Below, piece after piece: positions 27,060 to 35,232 of a DNA stretch of 64,000 nt; within the stretch, counting starts at the first letter, position 1, and each line of letters begins with the position of its first letter. The DNA is taken from the NCBI GenBank assembly GCA_028284385.1, contig JANQRT010000052.1:62001-126000 (forward strand), read 5' to 3'. The notes below the pieces were generated by a model. The model was not told the origin of the DNA and did not search any database. It worked only from the letters and a program-made list of their open reading frames with translations. Both the position numbers and the translations under genes were made by a program. The DNA comes from Opitutaceae bacterium. Its GTDB lineage: Bacteria; Verrucomicrobiota; Verrucomicrobiia; Opitutales; Opitutaceae.

Positions 27060-28124
27060 TTGAAATTCAAACGAAAAGATACTGAAATTTTCAGTCTGTC
27101 CTTTCTGGACTGCGTTTGCTGCGGCTTTGGGGCTGTTCTTCTGCTTTTCGTAATCACTGCGAGTCGAAAAGCGGATACGCAGCTGGAGTTGCGGGCGCAG
27201 ATCGACATTATCATTGGTCAGATGGAGGACGAGATCGACAAGAAGAATCTCACCATCACTAACCTTCGAAGATCTCTCACCATCGAGCGGAAACGAAATC
27301 AGGATTCCATTATTACGCTGACCGAAAAGAATAAGCTGAAAACCGAGCTGGACGACGAACTATCGCTGCTCCTGGCAAAACTGATGTCGCTTGAGGAGGC
27401 CCTTGGTAAGCTGATGAAGGATAAGGATGATATGCCGACTCAGGAGGAGGAGCCGCCCATTCCCATTCCCAACGAAGAAAAGCGCCAGTATCTGACCGGT
27501 TTCGATATGCTTGGGGATCATGTTCTTTTCCTGGTGGAAGCCTCAGGCGGTATGACCTATGATACGCAAACTGAGGCTCAGGCCCACATTGACGATGAGG
27601 ACGACGCAAAGCGCGAAGCCCCCAAGTGGTCCCGGGTTAAGAAGGCTCTGCAATGGCTGATTGGAAATCTTAAAATGGAATCCCAGTACAAGATCGTCTT
27701 CTTCAACAACGAGATCAATCCATTGGAAATCAGATCAGGTTTGGATTGGTTCGATCCTTCTGATCGAGATCAGATCGAGGAGGTGCTTGAGGAAATCGAC
27801 AAGGTTGTGCCAGGCGATGGCGCTAATCTCGAACGAGCTTTCATGATGGTTAACGACATGCCTATCGAGCCGGATCGCGTCATTCTTATTGTGGATGGCC
27901 TGCCTACTCAGGCCGATTCCTATGACGCTCCTTCGGTGCTCGAAGATCATGATAGGATGAATATGTTTCGCATAGCTCGAAAGGCGCTTACCACTAATGT
28001 GCCCATAAATACACTACTATTTCCTATGAAAGGCGATCCGGCAGCCGCGGTTCACTATTGGCGTCTGTCCGATGAAAATGGAGGCGCGATGGTGTGCCCT
28101 TCTCGTACCTGGCCGGATATTTGA
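27060..28124 (+). CDS. Membrane-anchored coiled-coil VWA protein with degenerate metal site
   Basis: The 354-residue protein starts with TTG; no ATG or GTG precedes the conserved N-terminus. It opens with a basic tail and one transmembrane helix whose first part reads FSLSFLDCVCCGFGA, with an Asp at the point where MotB and ExbD carry their proton-binding Asp. A coiled coil of about 80 residues and a von Willebrand A domain follow. The MIDAS start reads V-E-A-S-G-G rather than D-x-S-x-S, so metal binding is doubtful, but IVDGLPT is kept. The C-terminal part should be periplasmic. It lies just before a paralogue with an intact site. Confidence 0.78.
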   Translation: MKFKRKDTEIFSLSFLDCVCCGFGAVLLLFVITASRKADTQLELRAQIDIIIGQMEDEIDKKNLTITNLRRSLTIERKRNQDSIITLTEKNKLKTELDDELSLLLAKLMSLEEALGKLMKDKDDMPTQEEEPPIPIPNEEKRQYLTGFDMLGDHVLFLVEASGGMTYDTQTEAQAHIDDEDDAKREAPKWSRVKKALQWLIGNLKMESQYKIVFFNNEINPLEIRSGLDWFDPSDRDQIEEVLEEIDKVVPGDGANLERAFMMVNDMPIEPDRVILIVDGLPTQADSYDAPSVLEDHDRMNMFRIARKALTTNVPINTLLFPMKGDPAAAVHYWRLSDENGGAMVCPSRTWPDI

Positions 28125-28125
28125 G

Positions 28126-29226
28126 ATGAAGAAGAACAAGCGAAAGAATAGTGTATTCAGTCTTTCCTTCCTGGATTGCATTTGCTGCGGTTTCGGGGCG
28201 ATTATCTTGTTGTTCATCGTTTCTATGGGTGTAAAGGCCAAAGAGATCGGCGAATTGCGAGAGGCTCTTGAACGAATCATTCAACAGCGCTTGCTCCAAG
28301 TCAGCGAATTCGAGATGCAGACCGAGGAGCTTTCCATTCTATTGGCAATCGAAACCGAAAAGCGGAAAAAAGTTGAGGATGAGATTTCCACGCTGGAGGC
28401 TATGATCGCCAAGCTCAAGCAGCAGATCCAGGACAAGAAATTTAGCGAAGACAAGCTGCTGGTGGATCTTGATGAGCTGAAAAAGGAGTTGGCCGTCATG
28501 CAGGTCGACATTGATATTGAACAAAAGCAGATCGAGCCAACGCCAGTGGGAGTGCCGGTAGAAAGCAACTATATCGCCTTTGTCATCGATACTTCCGGCA
28601 GTATGCGTGACTCCAGTACAGGAATGATATGGAGCTATGTCGTGCAGAAGTTCGAAGAGACGGTTACTTCCTATCCAGAAGTCAAAGGTATCCAATTATT
28701 GGATGCGGATGGACATTTTATCATGGGTAGAGGAATGCGGCGCAAGTGGATGGACGATTCCGCGGAAACGCGCAGTCTGATGATCCGTTCCGTAAGACTC
28801 TATCCTTACGAGAGCGACAGTAATCCCATGCCGGGTGTCGTGCGGGCGATCAGAACGCTTTCCGAGCCTGAAAACGAGGAAATGAAAATGGGCATCTATA
28901 TTTTTGGCGACGAGTTTGCCGGGCGGAATTCAGATGCCATTTTGAATACGATCGACAGGATTAATAAGAATAAGGATGGCGACCGTATTGTGCGAATTAA
29001 CGCTATCGGGTTTCCCAACATGATTCGGCAGGCCCTTTCGCTAAGCCAGTCAGGCTTGCGTTTCGCCTCGCTCATGCGTCGTCTGACTTTCGAAAACGAT
29101 GGGGCTTTCGTCGCTCTGGAGCGTCAGTCCTTGATGGAAATCGAGAAAGAGAATCGAGATAGATTTCCTAGACCTCCGCCAAGAAGGCCCACCGGCCCAT
29201 CGATTATCTTCGGTCCCGGGATATAG
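28126..29226 (+). CDS. Membrane-anchored coiled-coil VWA protein with intact MIDAS
   Basis: This 366-residue paralogue of the preceding gene shares the N-terminal pattern FSLSFLDCICCGFGA with a buried Asp. It then has a coiled coil of about 90 residues and a VWA domain with an intact D-T-S-G-S-M metal site. The ATG at 28126 is one base after the upstream stop; an earlier in-frame ATG lies within the upstream gene. The C-terminus is Pro/Arg-rich. The domain order resembles MotB or ExbD, with a VWA domain replacing the wall-binding OmpA domain. A structural role as a stator arm that binds a periplasmic protein is inferred. Confidence 0.8.
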   Translation: MKKNKRKNSVFSLSFLDCICCGFGAIILLFIVSMGVKAKEIGELREALERIIQQRLLQVSEFEMQTEELSILLAIETEKRKKVEDEISTLEAMIAKLKQQIQDKKFSEDKLLVDLDELKKELAVMQVDIDIEQKQIEPTPVGVPVESNYIAFVIDTSGSMRDSSTGMIWSYVVQKFEETVTSYPEVKGIQLLDADGHFIMGRGMRRKWMDDSAETRSLMIRSVRLYPYESDSNPMPGVVRAIRTLSEPENEEMKMGIYIFGDEFAGRNSDAILNTIDRINKNKDGDRIVRINAIGFPNMIRQALSLSQSGLRFASLMRRLTFENDGAFVALERQSLMEIEKENRDRFPRPPPRRPTGPSIIFGPGI

Positions 29227-29275
29227 ATTTCTCGCTCTTCGGGTTTCCCGTTGTGCTACTGATAGCCTTGCCAAA

Positions 29276-29294
29276 GAGATCCCCGTCGGATCTC
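29276..29294 (+). other. Small hairpin between VWA and SRPBCC genes
   Basis: GAGATCC at 29276-29282 pairs with GGATCTC at 29288-29294 around a five-base loop. There is no T-run after it, so it is at best a weak terminator or an RNA processing site in the 81-base gap. Confidence 0.3.
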
Positions 29295-29307
29295 CTAAAG
29301 CCCTCCT

Positions 29308-29844
29308 ATGAACCCAAAGAGCATATTGACGTGGAGTTTTAGCTTGTTCGGACTTCTCCTAGCATTGTTGGTCGGTTTCGGTCTCATTCTACCGAGTGAA
29401 TACGAGATCAAGAGGGAGATCTTAATCAACGCTCCGACTGCTGATATCCATAAAGTGGTTGGAGATCTTTCCCAATGGGATAAATGGACTCCCTGGAAGG
29501 AGGAGGATCCGTCTTTGGTCATTACGCCGGGTTCGAAATCAACAGGTGTTGGAGCGTCCCATTCTTGGACGGGGAGGGACGGATCGGGTAGATTGCTGTT
29601 CACGAAAAGTGATGTCGATGAAGGGGTAGTTTTCGAAATGCAATTCAACAACGAGGTCGACAAGACCACTGGATCGATCACGTATCGAAAAACTGACGAC
29701 GGGACAATCGTTATGTGGACGATGAATGGAGATTTGAAACTGCCAATCGTCGGACCCTATTTCGCCCTAATGATCGGTTCCAATGCAGGTCCTATGTTCG
29801 AAAAGGGTTTGGAGAATCTAAAGCGGGTAGTGGAAAAAGAATGA
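29308..29844 (+). CDS. Membrane-anchored SRPBCC (START-like) protein
   Basis: The 178-residue protein has one N-terminal transmembrane segment (about residues 9-28) followed by an SRPBCC domain of the polyketide-cyclase/dehydrase type. The pattern is I-L-I-N-A-P at the first strand, then LSQWDKWTPWKEEDPS and a C-terminal helix. Members bind hydrophobic ligands in a deep cavity; no ligand can be deduced here. It follows the VWA cluster after 81 bases and ends before a strong terminator, so it may be the last gene of that transcript. Confidence 0.8.
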   Translation: MNPKSILTWSFSLFGLLLALLVGFGLILPSEYEIKREILINAPTADIHKVVGDLSQWDKWTPWKEEDPSLVITPGSKSTGVGASHSWTGRDGSGRLLFTKSDVDEGVVFEMQFNNEVDKTTGSITYRKTDDGTIVMWTMNGDLKLPIVGPYFALMIGSNAGPMFEKGLENLKRVVEKE

Positions 29845-29889
29845 TCATTGACAACATTCATCGACTTTCGGCTATCTTCAAAACAATAA

Positions 29890-29921
29890 AAAAGAGAGAA
29901 GCTATAGAGCTTCTCTCTTTT
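29890..29921. terminator. Bidirectional intrinsic terminator
   Basis: A perfect 14-base-pair stem (arms 29890-29903 and 29908-29921) surrounds the four-base loop ATAG. The outer part of the stem is A-rich on one side and T-rich on the other, so it gives a terminal U-run in both directions. It lies between the ends of the convergent SRPBCC and sorting-signal genes. Confidence 0.85.
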
Positions 29922-29942
29922 GAAATTTGTTGTTAAGTTGAC

Positions 29943-30545
29943 TTAGGCAATCTTTCTTCTGGCTACGAAAGCCAAGGCTGTGAGGCCGAGTCCCATAAGA
30001 ATGAAGGTCGAACCAGAGTCTGGTATCTGCTTGTAGATTTTTACCTTTCTTACCTTATAGTCGTCATTGCTTTCAAGAACGCCGAAGGAGAGAACCGATC
30101 CAACATAGTTGTCACCCGTGAAATCGAGGAATTCACTATTTGGCAAATCGCCGCTAAGTAGAGACGTTGCATCTAGATTAATGAATCCGTCATCGTTGCT
30201 TGTGACGTTCTCGAGAGTGATGCTGAGTACGCGAACATCCATTCCGAAGTCTAGCCATAAGGTCTCGTCTGGGCCAGATCCATCGATGTCGTCGTTGTCG
30301 AATGAGCCACCATCGACCCCAATGCCAAACCTGTCGATGTCGACAGCTCTAGCGCCTGAGGATGTGGTTCCCGAAGCGATTAACGATATCGTGTTGGTCG
30401 TATCATACCATTCTACATCGAATCCTTCAATTTCTCCTGCAGGACCGTCACCATCGCTATCAGTAAAGAAATCGAAAGTGAACATCGCTGCTGAAGAATA
30501 AGATGCGAACGAGATAACAAGTATTAGTGATATTAGTTTTTTCAT
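29943..30545 (-). CDS. Exported protein with VPDSG-type (PEP-CTERM-like) sorting signal
   Basis: The 200-residue protein has a signal peptide (MKKLISLILVISFASYSSA), an acidic beta-rich middle rich in Asp and Gly, and a C-terminal sorting signal. This consists of I-P-D-S-G-S-T, a hydrophobic stretch and the basic end ARRK. It matches the VPDSG variant of PEP-CTERM signals known in Verrucomicrobiota, which are cleaved by exosortase-type enzymes. No exosortase is in the window. It is probably a surface or matrix protein. It is transcribed toward the bidirectional terminator. Confidence 0.85.
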   Translation of the reverse strand: MKKLISLILVISFASYSSAAMFTFDFFTDSDGDGPAGEIEGFDVEWYDTTNTISLIASGTTSSGARAVDIDRFGIGVDGGSFDNDDIDGSGPDETLWLDFGMDVRVLSITLENVTSNDDGFINLDATSLLSGDLPNSEFLDFTGDNYVGSVLSFGVLESNDDYKVRKVKIYKQIPDSGSTFILMGLGLTALAFVARRKIA

Positions 30546-30851
30546 TCGAATAATTCCGTAGAGATTACGTTACACAATCAACTCTAGCACAAGCTGTACC
30601 ATTAGCTTGAGAAGTTTAAGCCGTCTCGTTTAAGCCCCAAATAAATAATTGGTAATCAGTATCTTAAACCGATCTAAATTTGAGAAATTTTCTATTTCGA
30701 CCTCTAAACTAACACCCCTACACTATATGATAATTGTATCATATCCTAACATTTCGTTATGGCAGAATGAGTATTTCTCCTCAAGTGTTTGCAAATCAAC
30801 GAATTACAACCGAGCGATAATTGTAAGAAAAACTTACAGTTCTTCGCTTTC
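30546..30851. other. AT-rich intergenic region
   Basis: These 306 bases lie between the start of the sorting-signal gene and the end of the HlyD-type gene. The stretch is clearly richer in A and T than its surroundings. It must hold the promoter of the sorting-signal gene, but no convincing promoter, hairpin or small gene was seen. Confidence 0.5.
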
Positions 30852-32096
30852 CTACCGTTCTGAGAAGGCGTTCATCTTCGCTCGCAGCAAAGGCTTGAGC
30901 AAGTAATCGAGGATGGATTTCTTTCCAGTCAGGATGTCTACTTCGACGACCATTCCAGGAATGATCGAAAGCTCCTCTTCATTTGTACGTAGGGAGCGGT
31001 CGCCGGTACGTACTTTTATTTGATAGAAGCTTTCGCCTTGCTCGTTAGTGAAGGTATCTGCGCTAATTTGTTCCACAGTACCATCCAAACCTCCGTAGAT
31101 CGAAAAATCGTAAGCGGTCAATTTTACTGTAGCCTGCTGTTTCGGTCTTATGAATGCGATGTCGGACGGGTTAATGTTGGCCTCGACCAGAAGTGATCCA
31201 TCGAGTGGAACGATCTCTACAATAGGAGCTCCGGGTTGGATGACGCCTCCTTTTGTATTGATGTGAATCTTGTTTATGGTCCCGTAGACTGGAGAACGAA
31301 GCGTCGCTCGTTTGACCTTATCTTCGTAGGCATGAATAGTTTCCTCAATCTGCTCTAATTTCGAGCTACTTTCATTCCTGTTGGCCATGACTTCGTTCAT
31401 GTAGTCCGCTCGCTTCTTAAGCAATTCCCCCTCCAAGTCGTTGACCGCCGTTTCCAGTCGGAGCAATTCCACTTGAGAAACCACCCCCGTTTCGGCAAGC
31501 GGTTTGGTAATATCGAGTTCGCGTCGCTTCAGTTCTAGACTGCGGGAGAGATATTCCTCATTACTCAGTAAATTAGCGCGTCGCGTTTTGAAGAGGGTCG
31601 TCTCGCTTTCCACCAAGTCTTTTCTATTCTCGAGAATTGTCGCAGGGAAATCGATACTTTCGCTATTGCTTGCCTCGGCGTTGAGCCTTGCCACCTTTGC
31701 CAGAAGATTCTCGTATCCCGCCTTGCTCTCCCTGAAGTTCGCTGAAAAGGCGGTGTCGTCGATCAGTAAAAGAACCTGGTCCTTTTTTACCTTTTGGCCT
31801 TCTTTGACGTAGATTTCGGAGAGAATTCCTCCCTCTAGACTTTGGACGATCTGTGTCGAGCCGGAAGGGATTACTTTTCCTTGACCACGAGTAACTTCAT
31901 TTACGTTGGCGTTTGCGGCCCAGATGATGAAAGTGATTACAAAGGCGGTGATGGCGAAGAGAAGCGTATTGGCGTAGGGCATCTTCTCTTCGAGAAAAGC
32001 CGATTTGCAATCAGCTATGAAATCAAGGTCTTCCGCTTGGACTTTGTTTTTTTCCTCGTTCGCTTCCTGGAAATCGTTTTTATCTAAGTCGCTCAT
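30852..32096 (-). CDS. Type I secretion membrane fusion protein (HlyD/LapC type)
   Basis: The 414-residue adaptor links the inner-membrane ABC exporter to the outer-membrane channel. It has a cytoplasmic N-terminal tail of about 40 acidic residues, one transmembrane helix at about 43-63, a lipoyl-like half (QSLEGGILSEIYVKEGQ), a long helical hairpin and a beta-barrel part, ending in the conserved VEVDILTGKKSILDYLLKPL. Its ATG overlaps the stop of the exporter gene (TAATG). It is the last gene of the operon. Confidence 0.9.
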   Translation of the reverse strand: MSDLDKNDFQEANEEKNKVQAEDLDFIADCKSAFLEEKMPYANTLLFAITAFVITFIIWAANANVNEVTRGQGKVIPSGSTQIVQSLEGGILSEIYVKEGQKVKKDQVLLLIDDTAFSANFRESKAGYENLLAKVARLNAEASNSESIDFPATILENRKDLVESETTLFKTRRANLLSNEEYLSRSLELKRRELDITKPLAETGVVSQVELLRLETAVNDLEGELLKKRADYMNEVMANRNESSSKLEQIEETIHAYEDKVKRATLRSPVYGTINKIHINTKGGVIQPGAPIVEIVPLDGSLLVEANINPSDIAFIRPKQQATVKLTAYDFSIYGGLDGTVEQISADTFTNEQGESFYQIKVRTGDRSLRTNEEELSIIPGMVVEVDILTGKKSILDYLLKPLLRAKMNAFSER

Positions 32097-34327
32097 TAGT
32101 TTTTACCAGCTCCAGCGCCTGAAAGCTGGCGCATTACATCTGTTTTAGGCCCGTCTGCCGCAATCTTGCCTTGGTCCATTACAATGATTCGATCCACCAG
32201 CTTAAGCATGGATGGCTTGTGAGTTGAGATGATGAGGGTGCGGGTGCCGTCTTTAGCATAGTCATCGATCTGGTTGATAAACTCTCGTTCCGCATTGGCG
32301 TCCATTGAGCTAGTAGGCTCGTCCATGACCAGCAAGGGCGGTTTGGCTAGCAGGGCTCGCGATATGTTCACCGCCTGCCTTTGGCCTCCTGAAAGCAGTT
32401 CCCCTCGTTCTCCAACAGGCGCGTCGTATCCGAGTGGATGCTTCGATGCGAAGCGTTCAACGCCACCACGGTTTGAGGCTTCAATCATGGATTCCTCGTC
32501 AAGCCAGGGAGCGCCCATCATGATGTTGTCCTTCAAATTTCCGTAGAAAAGAACGTTCTCCTGTCCGATGTATCCAATTCTTCGGCGCAGTTCAGCAGGA
32601 TCGAGCTGGCGAATGTCGGTCCCGTTGATAAGCACCATTCCATCGGATGGCTGGTAGAAACCAAGGGCCAGCCTGAGCATGGTGCTCTTTCCAGAACCTA
32701 CTCGTCCTAGAACGGCTACGCGTTCCCCTGGTTCGATACTGAAATTCGCATTGCGGAGGGCAGGGGACGATTCTTTGTTGTAGGAGAAAGCGACTTCCTT
32801 GAATTCGATTCTCGGCTCGAATTGCGACTTGCGAATGTAGTTTCGATTTTCCTCCCTTTCCTGGGGCAGACTGATCATTTCGTTCAGACCCTTGAGAGAA
32901 ACAAGCGATTGTTGGAGGCGGGACAACAAAGACGCCACTTGACCGATCGGAGCCATGGCTCTTCCTGTCAGAATGGTGCATCCTATCAGAGCTCCCATAC
33001 TCATTTCGCCGGCTTGTATCCGATATACGGAAACAACGACGATCACGACGGTGGTCATTTGTGTGACGTACATCGTGAAATTCGCAGCAAGAGACGAGTA
33101 GCGGCGCGATTGAACTTCGCTTCGAGCCATTTTACCTAGGCACTCTTCCATTCGCCTTTGAAATTGCCCTGATGCCGAAAGCCCTCGGATCACCTCCAGA
33201 CCGTTAAGAGCCTCTACCAGAACAGCATGTTTTTGAGCAGACGATCCATGGGCCGTTTCAGCAGCCTTTTTTAAGGGGAGTCGCATCAATGCTCCGATTA
33301 CAAGTATCAAAAGAATGGATGCACAGGGGATTAGCGCAACCCATCCGGCAATGAAACTCATGAAGCACAGGAATAGGACGACGAAGGGGAGATCGATGAT
33401 AGTGGTCATCGAAGCCGAAGTGAAAAACTCGCGAAGACTTTCGTAGCCCTTCACCTGGTTGGCGAAACTACCAGCGGAGCCGGGCTTATTTTTCATCTTG
33501 ATTCCAAGGATTCGCTGAAAGATGAAGCTCGACATGAGAACGTCCGCGTTCTTTCCCGCTTTGTCGATCAAGGTCCCTCGCAACGATTTCAGAATGAAGT
33601 CGAAAAAGTAGACCACGCTAATTCCAGTCGCTAGAATCCATAGCGTGTCGGTCGCGTTGTTAGGGATAACGCGATCATAGACGTTCATGATGAACAAAGT
33701 ACCGGCGACCGCGAATATATTTATGAATACGGCAGCTAGGATTACATTGGCGTAAATTTTCTTGTACTTCCAAAGCGTGCCCCAGAACCAGTTTTTAGAC
33801 TTGATAGAGTCAGACGATGTCTTAGCTCGATCGTCGAAATTGAACTCGGGCTTGATGAAAATCGCATGGCCCTCATAGTCTTTTGAAAGTTCCTCGGCTC
33901 CTACTATCTTTTCTCCCGTTCCTGTCTCCGGAAGTACGATACGAAATTGGTTGTTTTCCGCCTTTCCAACTAGAAGAGCCGCCTGATTGCCCTTTAGGAG
34001 AAGGACGCAAGGGAATACCAAGGAAGGAATCCTATTGAGTGGTCGCTTGACGATTTTGGCAGAGAATCCGGCATTTGTCGCGGCTCTTAAAAACAGCCTT
34101 GGTGTTAGCCGATTTTCGACCAAGGGGAGGCCTTCGATCAGCATGTCGCTGGACAGTTGCCGATCATGTAGTTTTCCGACCAAGACCAGACAATTGAGCA
34201 GCGGATCGTCCTGATGAAAATTGGAGTCTTGCGAGTCAGAACTCAATCGATTGGCGGGAGTCGATTCGAGCAAGTCGGCTGGCAACCTTGATTGAGGCTG
34301 AGCCTTGGTCTGTGAATTGGTCGTCAT
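32096..34327 (-). CDS. Type I secretion ABC exporter (LapB type)
   Basis: The 743-residue inner-membrane exporter has an N-terminal peptidase-like domain of about 130 residues without a catalytic Cys, as in RTX and LapB exporters that do not cleave their cargo. Six transmembrane segments follow, then the ATPase with GRVGSGKST, the signature LLSGGQRQ and LLVMDEPTSSMD. It should export a large unprocessed protein with a C-terminal signal. Both ends overlap neighbouring genes by one base (TAATG). The cargo gene is not within the window. Confidence 0.92.
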   Translation of the reverse strand: MTTNSQTKAQPQSRLPADLLESTPANRLSSDSQDSNFHQDDPLLNCLVLVGKLHDRQLSSDMLIEGLPLVENRLTPRLFLRAATNAGFSAKIVKRPLNRIPSLVFPCVLLLKGNQAALLVGKAENNQFRIVLPETGTGEKIVGAEELSKDYEGHAIFIKPEFNFDDRAKTSSDSIKSKNWFWGTLWKYKKIYANVILAAVFINIFAVAGTLFIMNVYDRVIPNNATDTLWILATGISVVYFFDFILKSLRGTLIDKAGKNADVLMSSFIFQRILGIKMKNKPGSAGSFANQVKGYESLREFFTSASMTTIIDLPFVVLFLCFMSFIAGWVALIPCASILLILVIGALMRLPLKKAAETAHGSSAQKHAVLVEALNGLEVIRGLSASGQFQRRMEECLGKMARSEVQSRRYSSLAANFTMYVTQMTTVVIVVVSVYRIQAGEMSMGALIGCTILTGRAMAPIGQVASLLSRLQQSLVSLKGLNEMISLPQEREENRNYIRKSQFEPRIEFKEVAFSYNKESSPALRNANFSIEPGERVAVLGRVGSGKSTMLRLALGFYQPSDGMVLINGTDIRQLDPAELRRRIGYIGQENVLFYGNLKDNIMMGAPWLDEESMIEASNRGGVERFASKHPLGYDAPVGERGELLSGGQRQAVNISRALLAKPPLLVMDEPTSSMDANAEREFINQIDDYAKDGTRTLIISTHKPSMLKLVDRIIVMDQGKIAADGPKTDVMRQLSGAGAGKN

Positions 34328-35208
34328 TAGAGATTGCTTGTGAGATCGATGATATTCTCGTGAAGCTCTTCCATTTCACGGAGCTTCCGTTCCATTTCCT
34401 TACGTTCCGTAATGTCTTGAACAGTGCCCTCAAGGTATACGGGTTTATCGGGATCGTCTTGGATGATCCATACGTTCATGTCCGCTTCCAAAATCGAGCC
34501 ATCCGTGCGGTGAAAAACAGCCTCAAAATGTTCGCTCTCCTTCGCCATATCGTTGAGCTCTACCGATCGAGCTTGGCGTGTATTTGGATCGTGGATCTCT
34601 GGCTTTAGAATTTCGACTGACTTCATGAATTCGCTAGGGTTCTCGAATCCGAATGCCATGGCCAGGCGCTGATTGGCGTCAAGCAGGGCGCCGCTTTCCG
34701 AACAGCGGAAAATGCCAATGTGCGCATGCTCGAAAAATCCTCGGTATTGCGCTTCGCTTTCCTTTAAAGCGCTTTCCAATCGCTTGTTCTCGCGTCGGTT
34801 AGCTGCTTCTTCGAGGTGAGCTTTTATCGCAGGTACCAGGCGAGCCGTGTTGCCCTTCATGATGTAGTCGTGGGCTCCCATTTTCATGAGATCCACTGCC
34901 ATTTCCTCTCCAATCTTTCCTGATACCAAAATGAACGGAATATCTAGATCGTATTCCTGGAACAGCTTAAGAGCCCGCATGCCATCAAAATCGGGCATCT
35001 GGTAATCCGAGATGATGATGTCCCACTTCCTCTCCACTAAGGCCTTCTGCATTTCGTCGGAAGTCTCGACTCTCTCATGGATAACATTGTATCCATTTTT
35101 CTTTAACAGATTCGCTATAAACTTAGCCTCGATTTTAGAGTCTTCGACAATGAGGACTTTAAGTTCCCGCATTTCCTGATTGGAGTCGCTGTAGCTGGGA
35201 TTTTCCAT
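34327..35208 (-). CDS. Receiver-PAS regulator inside the secretion operon
   Basis: The 293-residue protein has a receiver domain with the acceptor Asp in IIISDYQMPDFDG and Lys in YIMKGN, a short helix, then a PAS domain ending in the usual D-I-T-E-R-K and a C-terminal coiled coil. No output domain is present. The ATG at 35208 has GAAGG seven bases upstream and is preferred to a TTG at 35232. It lies between the tolC-type and exporter genes, with a one-base overlap to the latter, so it probably regulates secretion or adhesion post-translationally. The cognate kinase is unknown. Confidence 0.85.
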   Translation of the reverse strand: MENPSYSDSNQEMRELKVLIVEDSKIEAKFIANLLKKNGYNVIHERVETSDEMQKALVERKWDIIISDYQMPDFDGMRALKLFQEYDLDIPFILVSGKIGEEMAVDLMKMGAHDYIMKGNTARLVPAIKAHLEEAANRRENKRLESALKESEAQYRGFFEHAHIGIFRCSESGALLDANQRLAMAFGFENPSEFMKSVEILKPEIHDPNTRQARSVELNDMAKESEHFEAVFHRTDGSILEADMNVWIIQDDPDKPVYLEGTVQDITERKEMERKLREMEELHENIIDLTSNL

Positions 35209-35232
35209 TTCGTATACCTTCGTTGGATTCAA

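Noticed and set aside
24696..29226. Zorya defence system or flagellar motor stator
   Set aside because: The channel subunit fits, but there is no OmpA-type wall-binding domain, no ZorC/D/E-like helicase or nuclease gene and no flagellar gene nearby.
30649..30906. Small open frame in the AT-rich gap
   Set aside because: Composition and residue content are not gene-like, and it overlaps the end of the HlyD-type gene.
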